Of a stretch of 64,000 bases of DNA, positions 45,201 to 54,641 are shown piece by piece. The notes below the pieces were generated by a model. That model saw only the letters and a list, made by a program, of their open reading frames with translations. It ran no database searches and had not been told where the DNA came from. Location of the stretch: NCBI GenBank assembly GCA_046351595.1, contig JAXLYE010000001.1, positions 558,001-622,000 on the forward strand. Direction: 5' to 3'. Positions within the stretch are counted from its first letter, which is position 1. Each line of letters opens with the position of its first letter. Made by a program: the position numbers and the translations under genes. The stretch is from JAXLYE01 sp046351595 (GTDB lineage Bacteria > Myxococcota_A > Polyangia > Palsa-1104 > JAEUJZ01).

Positions 45201-47347
45201 TGCCCCGACAGCATCTCGTACAGCATCACGCCGAGCGCGAAGACGTCGGCCTTGCCGTCGACCTTGGCGGCGCTGCCGTACTGCTCGGGCGCCATGTACT
45301 TGGGCGTGCCCATGGTCGTGCCGACGGCGGTGGCGAAGTCGCCCTCGGCGGCGCCGACCTCGGCCGAGTCCGGCGACGGCAGCGCCACCTTGGCGATGCC
45401 AAAGTCCAGGACCTTGACCCGCAGCACCTCGGGCTTCATCGCGTCCGCGACGAGCATCACGTTCTCGGGCTTCAGATCGCGGTGGATGATGCCCTTCTGG
45501 TGCGCCAGCGCGAAGGCCTGGGCGATCTGGTAGGCGTAGTCCTTGGCCACGTCCTCGCCGAGCACGCGCTTTCTGCGCACCAGCGCGCGCAGCGACTCGC
45601 CCTCGAGGAACTCCATGATCAGGTACAGCGTCCCGTCGGAGAGCCGGCCGAAGTCGAAGATCTCGACGAGCGAGGGGTGGCGCAGCAGGTTGACGGCGCG
45701 CGCCTCGTTGATGAAGCGCTGGGCGTAGTCGGCGGTGCGGCCGAGCGCGCCGTGCAGCACCTTGACCGCGGCGCGCCGCCCGATCTGCTGGTGCACGGCG
45801 GCGTAGACCGCGCCCATGCCGCCCTGGCCGATCTTGGCGGTGATGCGGAAGTTGCCGACGAGGTCGCCGGGCTTGAGGGTCACGGTGTTGCCGACGCCCG
45901 GCTCGACCGCGGTCTCGATGCTGGCCTCGCTGGCCGCAAGCTCGGGATCGGACAGGTGCGTCGGGCCGAGCGCCAGGCTGTCGCCGCCCCGGCCGCGCTT
46001 GCCCTTGGGCGAGCTGCTCATCGTGTAGTCGGCCTCGATCTCGACCTCATCCTCGCTCGACTGGGGCGACTGGGGCGACTCGGGCGGCGCGGGCGGCGGC
46101 GCCTTGGCCGCGGGCGGAGACGGCGGGCCAGCCGGCTTGGGGGCGCCGGGCGGGATCGGCTTGACCGCGACGGGCGTGGCCGGTGGCGACGGCGAGCCGG
46201 GCGCGCGCGGGCCGTCCTTGCCGCGCCGGCGGACCGTCGTGCCCGTCGGTGTCAGCTCGTCCGGCGCGGTCGGCGGCACGGTCGCCGCGGTCGACGAGGC
46301 CGGGCCCGGCGGCGGCAGGCTGGCCGGCGGCTGCGTCGCGGCCTCGTTGATCGGGGACGCCTGCGGCGGCCGCGACACCGCGGACGGCTGCGGCGGCCGC
46401 GACACCGCCGAGGCGGGCAGCGCCGTCGGCATCTTCGGCGTCGCGCTCGACGGCGGCAGCGACGAGGCCGAGCTGCCCGGGACGAGCGCGCTCAGCTGCT
46501 GCAGCGTCGCCGCGACGTGGCTCATCGACGGGCGCGCGGACGGATCCGGCTCGAGCATGCGCTCGAGCAGCTGCGCGAAGGGCTGCAGCCACGACGGCAG
46601 CATCTGCATCAGGCTGGTCTGCTGCGCCCCCTGCAGCGACGCCCTGGCCTGGCGCGAGCCCGGCGGCAGCCCGCCGCTGCCCATCTCATAGAGGATGACG
46701 CCGAGCGCGTAGACGTCGGCCTCGGGCCCGGCCGCGCCGTCCTCGCGCCGCTGCTCCGGCGCCAGGTAGCTCTGCTCGTGCGGCGGCAGATCGCCCGGGC
46801 GCGGCCGGTAGCCGAGCGCGTCGTACAGGCCCAGGTCGAGGACGCGGACGTGATCGGCGTCGCCGCTGCCGGCCACGTGCGCCAAGAGCACCTTGTCCGG
46901 CCGCAGCCCGAGGTGGCGGATGCTCGAGGAGTGCGCCACCGCCAGGCACGCCGAGAGCTGGCGGCCCAGGCGCAGCGCCTTGTTGGGCAGGGGCAGGCCG
47001 GAGTGCCGGCGCAGGCCCACGGCCAGGCTCTCGCCGGCCACGAACTCGGTGGCGATGTACAGCGCGCCGTCGGGGAGGCGGCCGCACTCGATGACCGTCG
47101 GGATCGCCGGATCGCGCCCGCTCGGCCGCTGGACCGCCACGCTGCGCTCCGGCTCGAGGCGCGACAGCGCGCGCTGCAGCGCCTGCAGCCGGCTGAGCGC
47201 CCCCGGATCCCTCGTCAGCGCCGCCGGGAAGACCCGCACCACGACGCGATCGTGGGTCGTGCCGTGCGTGCCTTCGTAGAGGACGCCGAGCGGCCCCTCA
47301 CTGAGCCGCCCGACGATGCTGAAGCTGCCGAGGCTGAGCTTTTCCAC
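42206..47347 (-). CDS. pseudokinase-kinase fusion with membrane anchor, HEAT-like repeats and PEGA/TPR tail
   Basis: A protein of about 1713 residues. The first kinase fold (about 8-285) is degenerate: VVVRVFP in place of VAIK, HLGLRPDK in place of HRDLKPEN and DLG in place of DFG, so it should be inactive. After a Pro/Ala-rich linker the second kinase (about 495-770) is complete: IGQGGMGAVY, AAVKVLH, HRDLKPEN (about 620), DFGIAK and MAPEQ. One membrane segment (AALFALLALGVAGFVLW, about 792-817) leads to HEAT-like repeats (about 840-1480, such as LRASAARALGQSRDATQWT), then a PEGA-like unit (GVRFQVDGHAPVVLAAG) and a helical TPR-like end. Start is uncertain: GTG at 47347 follows an AT-rich stretch; a TTG 25 codons upstream is also in frame. 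It is paired with the PEGA gene downstream. Confidence 0.88.
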   Translation of the reverse strand: MEKLSLGSFSIVGRLSEGPLGVLYEGTHGTTHDRVVVRVFPAALTRDPGALSRLQALQRALSRLEPERSVAVQRPSGRDPAIPTVIECGRLPDGALYIATEFVAGESLAVGLRRHSGLPLPNKALRLGRQLSACLAVAHSSSIRHLGLRPDKVLLAHVAGSGDADHVRVLDLGLYDALGYRPRPGDLPPHEQSYLAPEQRREDGAAGPEADVYALGVILYEMGSGGLPPGSRQARASLQGAQQTSLMQMLPSWLQPFAQLLERMLEPDPSARPSMSHVAATLQQLSALVPGSSASSLPPSSATPKMPTALPASAVSRPPQPSAVSRPPQASPINEAATQPPASLPPPGPASSTAATVPPTAPDELTPTGTTVRRRGKDGPRAPGSPSPPATPVAVKPIPPGAPKPAGPPSPPAAKAPPPAPPESPQSPQSSEDEVEIEADYTMSSSPKGKRGRGGDSLALGPTHLSDPELAASEASIETAVEPGVGNTVTLKPGDLVGNFRITAKIGQGGMGAVYAAVHQQIGRRAAVKVLHGALGRTADYAQRFINEARAVNLLRHPSLVEIFDFGRLSDGTLYLIMEFLEGESLRALVRRKRVLGEDVAKDYAYQIAQAFALAHQKGIIHRDLKPENVMLVADAMKPEVLRVKVLDFGIAKVALPSPDSAEVGAAEGDFATAVGTTMGTPKYMAPEQYGSAAKVDGKADVFALGVMLYEMLSGQVPFQKTSLAAFHEKPRSLAEVAPHISPKLAALIHRMLSPKPSERPTMSELLGELAPAQPVLTESVRAVPAPAPRSAWPKVAALFALLALGVAGFVLWRDLHKPTGPGEPVVDSNDLSLDTSGPRARALSVLYVGLRSPEPALRASAARALGQSRDATQWTSIASLLKDPDPFVQSEAAEALGQLGAVDAQGALTLLLESTQVAGVKIAAAAALSRLQIPRGQKVLLDLLNSADERLKLRAAMVLLQSGDVTARPALWAAVNRGQLPEEQALRILGWLAQTGDPQATAQLQARLGGDDFSPRRVSAAGNLARVGDERARAVLQQAAQKEGPQQLFASLMLATVGDTAGFTRFLAVAQSPNQPEPSRQLAIEGLAACGRRQGAIELVKVLDDPKASTGLRQAAAGAILQIAGGDPDQIAKQSLGWAQAALGNDSWLLRETATVVLADLENEQAVPLLSKALTDPQQQVRKSAAAALGRKRLRAAVQALQGSLDDAEPEVRQAGLISLRRLVEGLYRANPAAADENLVARLRQLADNGSPEDQVMAAGTLLQLGDATQRERLRTALSGPDPLLRKLVVETLPSGDGLLLEALSDQADTVRFAAAKRLAPQKVMASAEVLRQALSAGGADSVVAYGLLKKLGEKVSPPAGFGELLGRGDQPTSLALLDVIADLPVPEALPLLQKARLDSSALVRRRVGEVAYDFYKAAPSDTLLVMLYGLLNDPDIRVRTRVGMLVADLKAKRGAAEVPDLSEPADLATPPDLAATDDGGGTTSTPTAARGFLRVSGEPGVRFQVDGHAPVVLAAGQAPLSLSAGKHPVRYPGGTTEVEVPEGGTAELALPVTVAEQLLVDAGAALGRKELQTAQALLDRVKGMIARGKVPRPAQAEFVFLQARLFEAGGRWLEAMTLFSQLLKDPARRPEQTQFALLAQARLRGRLGHLVIRKLDTEGTCREIEQWVRPGQHVLDQGVQGAGPDRRPLPPRIERVREGETRVVDLCRPAP

Positions 47348-47702
47348 TGGTAAGACTTTAACTGATTTTTGGATTACGAAATTGTCCTTGTTTATCCAGC
47401 CAATGAGCCGGGTCGGCAGCAAGGCGCCACAAAGCCGCCAGAAAGTCGCCAGCGAGCGGCCAGCGGGGAGCCGCCGGTAAGCCGACCGTAAGCCGACCGA
47501 CCCCTGGGGCCGGCAAGGAGACTGGCCAGCTGGGGAAAAAGGGCCAGAAAAGGACTAGAACCGGCTCAGAAAGGCCCGTGCGGGTCAAGGCAGGTGAAGG
47601 AGATGCAGCGCACGCCGCTCGCACCGCCGGGGTGAAGGGTGGTACCAGCGAGCCCGGCAGGCTATTCACTGCCTCGCCTGCTGCGCGCCTGAGAGTGATA
47701 AA
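47348..47702. other. divergent intergenic region between two kinase genes
   Basis: About 355 bases. The left 50 bases are AT-rich and probably hold the promoter of the minus-strand tandem kinase. An 11-bp direct repeat GTAAGCCGACC occurs twice near 47475-47497. On the right TGATAAAAT (47696-47704) is an extended -10 that overlaps the first ATG of the plus-strand kinase. Confidence 0.45.

Positions 47703-47704
<2 letters not shown>
47696..47704 (+). promoter_or_regulatory. extended -10 overlapping the first ATG of the kinase-TPR gene
   Basis: TGATAAAAT matches TG-N-TATAAT at all but one position. If used, transcription starts near 47711 and the first ATG (47703) is not in the mRNA; the next ATG at 47718 would then be the start with a leader of about seven bases. 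No -35 was found. Confidence 0.35.
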
Positions 47705-50696
<2,992 letters not shown>

Positions 50697-50702
50697 GGCG
50701 GC

Positions 50703-50733
50703 TGCAAAAGGAGGACCCTAACGGTTCCTCCCT
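50703..50733 (+). terminator. hairpin after the kinase-TPR gene, related to the one at 22281
   Basis: GGAGG-ACC pairs with GGT-TCCTCC around CTAAC, with one bulge, embedded in GCTGCAAAA...CCCTTGCTTTC. The pattern of TGCAAA, GG.GGA.CC and CGGTTCC is shared with the hairpin that follows the peroxiredoxin gene. It ends seven bases before the stop of the opposing thiS-like gene. Confidence 0.5.
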
Positions 50734-50739
50734 TGCTTT

Positions 50740-50979
50740 CTAGCCTCCACCGACAAACGTAACCACCTCCAAGACATCCCCCTCACAGAGCGAAACCGCC
50801 TCGTGGGAACGCCGTGGCACCACCTCGCCGTTCCTCTCCACCGCGACGGGCGCGCCCGAAAACCCCAGCAGCCGCACCAGCTCGGCCACCGAGCAGCCCG
50901 CCGGCACGGCGCGCACGCCCCCATTGACGGTGACGGTGACGGAAGCGGGAGAGCCCGCGATCTGGCTCGGATCGGTCAT
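50740..50979 (-). CDS. ThiS-like sulphur carrier protein
   Basis: A 79-residue ubiquitin-like protein ending in Gly-Gly-Gly (VTFVGGG). It shows VTVTVNGGVRAVPAGCSVAE, LLGFSGAPVAVERNGEVVPR and a final LCEGDVLEVVTFVGGG, the pattern of ThiS, whose C-terminal glycine is adenylated and thiocarboxylated to carry sulphur for thiazole synthesis. The triple Gly end is slightly longer than the usual GG and may need trimming. No thiG, thiF or thiH gene is adjacent; it sits 24 bases downstream of tolB on the same strand. It could serve thiamine synthesis or another sulphur pathway. I give no symbol because the partner genes are not visible. Confidence 0.8.
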   Translation of the reverse strand: MTDPSQIAGSPASVTVTVNGGVRAVPAGCSVAELVRLLGFSGAPVAVERNGEVVPRRSHEAVSLCEGDVLEVVTFVGGG

Positions 50980-51003
50980 GGCGATCTCACAAGGCGCGTG
51001 GGG

Positions 51004-52320
51004 TCACTGCTTGGGCATCGGGCCCCAGACCGGGCCCTCGGCGGCGCCGCGGTAGACCTGGCGCTCGGTCTTGCCGTCGAAGGTCGCGGCGTACAGGCCG
51101 CCGCGGCTGCTCTTGTAGACGAGGGCGCGGCCGTTGGGCGCCCACGACGGGTGGCTGTTGCTGCCGCGGTTCTCGGTCAGGCGCGCCAGCTCCTGCGTCG
51201 CGGGGTCGACGGTGAAGATGTCGAAGGTGCCCTTCTCGTCGCGGCCCGAGAAGGCGATGACGGTCTTGCCGTTCACGGGCTTGGGGCTCCAGGACGGCTC
51301 CTGGTTGTAGGTGCCCTTGCGCGTGAGCTTGACCGCCTCGCCGCCGCCCGCCGATATCTTCCAGATCTGCGGCGAGCCGTGCCGGTCCGAGACGAAGGCG
51401 ATGTGGCTGCCGTCGGGCGACCAGGTCGGCGAGCTGTCGATGCCGGGGCTCGTGGTCAGGCGCTTGACGATCTCGCCCGCCGGGGTGAGGAGGTAAAGCT
51501 CGCTGTTGCCCTCGAACGACAGCGTCACCGCGATGCGGCCGCCGTCGGGAGAGAAGGCGCCGCCGGTGTTCAGGCCGGGCCGCGTCGAGATGCGCCGGGG
51601 CTTGCCGCCGACGCTGGGGATGAGCCACAGGTCCGGCGTGCCGCGCACGAAGCTGGTGTACAAAAGCCCGCCGCCCGAGGGGTGCCACGACGGCAGCATG
51701 TTCACCGAGCCGTTGCTGGTGACGCCGCGCAGGCCGGCGCCGTCCCAGTCCATGACCGCGACCTCCTGGTGCGCACCGGAGCCGCGGGCGAAGGCGATCT
51801 GGCTGCCGAAGAAGGTGTCCTCGCCGGTGAAGTAGCGCACGACCTCGCCCGCGAACAGGTGCGCGAGCTTGCGCGGCTCCTGGGCCGAGGCGCGGTAGGT
51901 CTTGGTGAGCACGGGCTTGTCGCCCTTGACCAGCTCGTACAGCCGGAACTCGATGGTCAGGTCGCTGCCGACGAGCTGCGGGTGGGCCTTGATGACGGCC
52001 TCGGCCCCGACGGGGCGCCAGGAGTCGATGACGACGTCCAGGTTCTCCTTGGCCAGATCGGCGACGAACGAGGTCGGATCCAGCACCTGGAAGAAGCCCG
52101 ACAGCGCCAGGTCGTTCGAGATCACCTCTTGCAACAGCTGCGCGCTCGTCCCGTCGCCGATGCCCTTGGGCACCGCGACCTTGTAGAGCGCCTGGCCGGG
52201 GTTGGTGATGCGAAAGCGCACCACCTCGTCCGCCTGCTGCGCGCGCGCGGGCGAGGTCGCCCACAGCGCCGTCGCCACCCCGAGCCCGACGAATCCCAGA
52301 GCCAGCACCGATCTCCGCAT
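51004..52320 (-). CDS. tolB: Tol-Pal system beta-propeller protein TolB
   Basis: A 438-residue periplasmic protein. A signal (ALGFVGLGVATALWATSPAR, then AQA) is followed by the TolB N-terminal domain (RFRITNPGQALYKVAVPKGI) and a six-bladed beta-propeller of repeats ending in the DIW/DLW style: LPSWHPSGGGLLYTSF, GGAFSPDGGRIAVTLSFEGN, SPTWSPDGSHIAFVSDRHGS and HPSWAPNGRALVYKSS. TolB links Pal to TolA to keep the outer membrane attached. GTGAGG before the ATG supports this start over one 12 codons upstream. No pal or tolQRA gene is adjacent; downstream is the ThiS-like gene instead. Confidence 0.92.
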   Translation of the reverse strand: MRRSVLALGFVGLGVATALWATSPARAQQADEVVRFRITNPGQALYKVAVPKGIGDGTSAQLLQEVISNDLALSGFFQVLDPTSFVADLAKENLDVVIDSWRPVGAEAVIKAHPQLVGSDLTIEFRLYELVKGDKPVLTKTYRASAQEPRKLAHLFAGEVVRYFTGEDTFFGSQIAFARGSGAHQEVAVMDWDGAGLRGVTSNGSVNMLPSWHPSGGGLLYTSFVRGTPDLWLIPSVGGKPRRISTRPGLNTGGAFSPDGGRIAVTLSFEGNSELYLLTPAGEIVKRLTTSPGIDSSPTWSPDGSHIAFVSDRHGSPQIWKISAGGGEAVKLTRKGTYNQEPSWSPKPVNGKTVIAFSGRDEKGTFDIFTVDPATQELARLTENRGSNSHPSWAPNGRALVYKSSRGGLYAATFDGKTERQVYRGAAEGPVWGPMPKQ

Positions 52321-52469
52321 AGCCTCACCGTACCTTCGGTGGCGCAGCCAGTTCAAGCGGCCCTTGCGGCGAGCCCTGCGGAACTACCGCAGCGACGTGC
52401 GGCGCCGGCGCCCTTAGGTGAACGCCCGAGCAACCCGAGGAAGCGGGGGCAAGCCCGGGAGCCGCGCCG

Positions 52470-52871
52470 CTACAGCGCCGCCAGCGTCACCAGCGACGCG
52501 GCCAGGCGCACGGTCTGCGTCGCCAGCTCGATGATCGCGTCGACGCGCTGCAGGTTGGCGAGCAGTTCCTTCAGCTCCTGCGTGGCGCGGGTCAGATCGT
52601 CGTAGAGCTCACGCACGATCGGGTTGCTCGCGCCCAGGCGCGCCGCCGTCGCCCGCCAGTAGGCGTCCCGGGCCGCGCCGAGCAGGGCCTGCAGCCGCTC
52701 GCGCTCGGCGTCGGTCGTGGCCTGCGCATACAGGGCGTCGAAGCGATCGTCCAGCGCCCGGTACGCGGCCGTGACCGCGGCGAGGCAGCGATCGTGCTCT
52801 GCAAGCTCGTGCGCGGAGAGCTCGCGAACGGAGGGCGGGGGCGGGCCATCGGACGGGGGGTCAAGGGGCAT
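52470..52871 (-). CDS. small helical protein, unknown function
   Basis: A 133-residue mostly alpha-helical protein (RCLAAVTAAYRALDDRFDAL, then ELYDDLTRATQELKELLANL) with a proline-rich start and a hydrophobic end (LAASLVTLAAL). No signal peptide or motif is visible. It begins 17 bases after a lipoprotein gene on the same strand, so the two are probably co-transcribed and may interact. Function unknown. Confidence 0.6.
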   Translation of the reverse strand: MPLDPPSDGPPPPSVRELSAHELAEHDRCLAAVTAAYRALDDRFDALYAQATTDAERERLQALLGAARDAYWRATAARLGASNPIVRELYDDLTRATQELKELLANLQRVDAIIELATQTVRLAASLVTLAAL

Positions 52872-52888
52872 GGGCTTGGCTCACGGGC

Positions 52889-54013
52889 TCAGGGCGACAG
52901 CGGTCCGCGGGGCGCCGGACCGGGGCCTGCGCCGGGGCTCGCGCCGGGGCCAGACGACGTCGCGAGCGCGGCGTTGGCCGATCTCAGCACGGGCGCCACC
53001 AGCGCCGCCAGATCGCGGACGCCGAAGGGCTGCCCCGCCTCGAGCCGCAGGTGCAGGCGCTCGAGCGCGGCGAGCACGCCGAGCTGCTGCTCGTACAGCA
53101 CCGACTGCAGCGCCAGGTTGTGGGCGACGCGCCGCTCCAGCACCGCGGCGAGCGCGGCCTGCAGGGCCTCGCGCTGCTCCTTGGGCCAGCGGGCGCGCTG
53201 GTCGAGGTAGGCCCAGTCGTCCCAGACAAGGCCCAGCCGCTCGAGCTGCGGCCGCAACAGCGGCGCCGGCGACACCACGTCGTAGCGCGCGAGCAGCGTC
53301 AGCGCGATGCGGCGCTGCGACTCGACGAGCTGGCGCTGCACCGACTCGATCGTCAGGCGCTCGGCGGCGAGCACGGCGCGCAGGCGACCGAGCAGCACGC
53401 GGAGGCGCGCGGAGGCGACCTTGATGCTGCGGGTCTGCGACAGCCCGAGCGAGCGCGGCGGCGACACCAGCTCCGGCGCGAGCGCCGGGTCCCGGCGCAC
53501 CGGCAGCGGGCTCGGCTCCGGGCAGCCGGTCGCGAGCGGCGCGTCGACGGGGAAGTCGTTGGGATCGAGCTCGGTGAACAGCTCGTCGAGGACGGGCTCG
53601 TCGATCGTCCAGGCCTCGCGCAGCGTCAGGCCGCGGAAGTGCTCGTAGGCCAGCAGCAGCTTGCCGAGCGCCATCAGCCGCAGCCGCAGGCTGCGCTGCA
53701 CCGCCTCGAGCGCGCACAGCTCCGACGGCGCGAGCGGCGGCCGCTGGGTGAGCGGCGCGAGCAGCGCCTGTCCCTCGGCATAGGTGGCCAGATCCGCGCG
53801 CACGCCGTCGAGCCCGAGCTGCAGCGCCTGCGTCGCGCCGAGCGCCTGCTCGGACAGCCGCTGCGCCGAGCCGACGTTCACCGTCGCGCAGCCCGCCTGC
53901 ACGGCGAGCCCGGAGACAGCGCCGCAGAGCGCCAGCCGCCGTGCCCACGCCGCCGCGACCGCCAGCCAGGATCGGGGGACGCCGCGTGAACCTCGCTGCC
54001 GCGCTTGCCGCAT
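52889..54013 (-). CDS. helical lipoprotein, unknown function
   Basis: A 374-residue lipoprotein whose signal (AAAWARRLALCGAVSGLAVQ followed by AGC) ends in a lipobox. The mature part is almost entirely helical, for example TQALQLGLDGVRADLATYAE and EREALQAALAAVLERRVAHN-like stretches, with a Pro/Gly-rich C-terminus. It contains no recognised domain. The gene follows the DUF503 gene by 39 bases on the same strand, so it may belong to the infB transcript, an unusual place for an envelope gene. Function unknown. Confidence 0.65.
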   Translation of the reverse strand: MRQARQRGSRGVPRSWLAVAAAWARRLALCGAVSGLAVQAGCATVNVGSAQRLSEQALGATQALQLGLDGVRADLATYAEGQALLAPLTQRPPLAPSELCALEAVQRSLRLRLMALGKLLLAYEHFRGLTLREAWTIDEPVLDELFTELDPNDFPVDAPLATGCPEPSPLPVRRDPALAPELVSPPRSLGLSQTRSIKVASARLRVLLGRLRAVLAAERLTIESVQRQLVESQRRIALTLLARYDVVSPAPLLRPQLERLGLVWDDWAYLDQRARWPKEQREALQAALAAVLERRVAHNLALQSVLYEQQLGVLAALERLHLRLEAGQPFGVRDLAALVAPVLRSANAALATSSGPGASPGAGPGPAPRGPLSP

Positions 54014-54052
54014 CGCTCGCTGCCTCCCGTGCTCTGCCCGGCGCCGGCCCGC

Positions 54053-54556
54053 CTAGTCCGGGGTCTGATCGTCGCGCTTCCGTGCGGCCGGCGGGACCTT
54101 GTCCGGCTCGGGGGCCACGTCCGGCGAGTCCCACGGGTAGTCCTCGGCCGCGAGCTTGTGCGGCGGCCGGATGGAGCTACTGCGCTTGCCCTTGCCGGGC
54201 GAGGGCTCGGCCGGCTCCCAGTGATCGTAGCGCCCTTCCGAGGTGCCCTCGAGCACGCCGTCGCCGTAGTCGACGTAGTCCTGCTCGTCGTCGATGAGCT
54301 TGGCCAGGGCCAGGTCATCGATGAACTGCAGGATGCGCTGCACCATCGACTGCGTGAAGCCGCGCTCGTTGGACACGACCGCGAAGCCGAGCTGCGCGCT
54401 CTGCCACACGTCCTGGTCCCCGACCTCGGCGATGGCGCAGTTGAACTTCTGGCTCACGCGGTCCTTGATGCGCTTCAAGACCGAGCGCTTGTCCTTTAGG
54501 GACTGGCTCTCCTCGAGCATCAGGCTGACGCGGCAAACACCGACGACCATGGACAT
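54053..54556 (-). CDS. YlxP-like DUF503 protein with long disordered tail
   Basis: A 167-residue protein. The first 95 residues are the DUF503/YlxP domain, which usually follows infB: MVVGVCRVSLMLEESQSLKD, KRSVLKRIKDRVSQKFNCAI and LGFAVVSNERGFTQSMVQRI. The remaining 70 residues are a charged, low-complexity tail (SSSIRPPHKLAAEDYPWDSP), longer than in typical members. The family is thought to assist ribosome-related functions. Position directly after infB agrees with the family. rbfA, commonly next, is absent from this window. Confidence 0.88.
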   Translation of the reverse strand: MSMVVGVCRVSLMLEESQSLKDKRSVLKRIKDRVSQKFNCAIAEVGDQDVWQSAQLGFAVVSNERGFTQSMVQRILQFIDDLALAKLIDDEQDYVDYGDGVLEGTSEGRYDHWEPAEPSPGKGKRSSSIRPPHKLAAEDYPWDSPDVAPEPDKVPPAARKRDDQTPD

Positions 54557-54641
54557 GGGTCTTGGGCTTTTACGGAAGCGGCCGGCGGCGCGGTGGCCGA
54601 TCGCCCCGGCCCGCCGCTCCGCCGCTGTGAGGAGTGGATCA

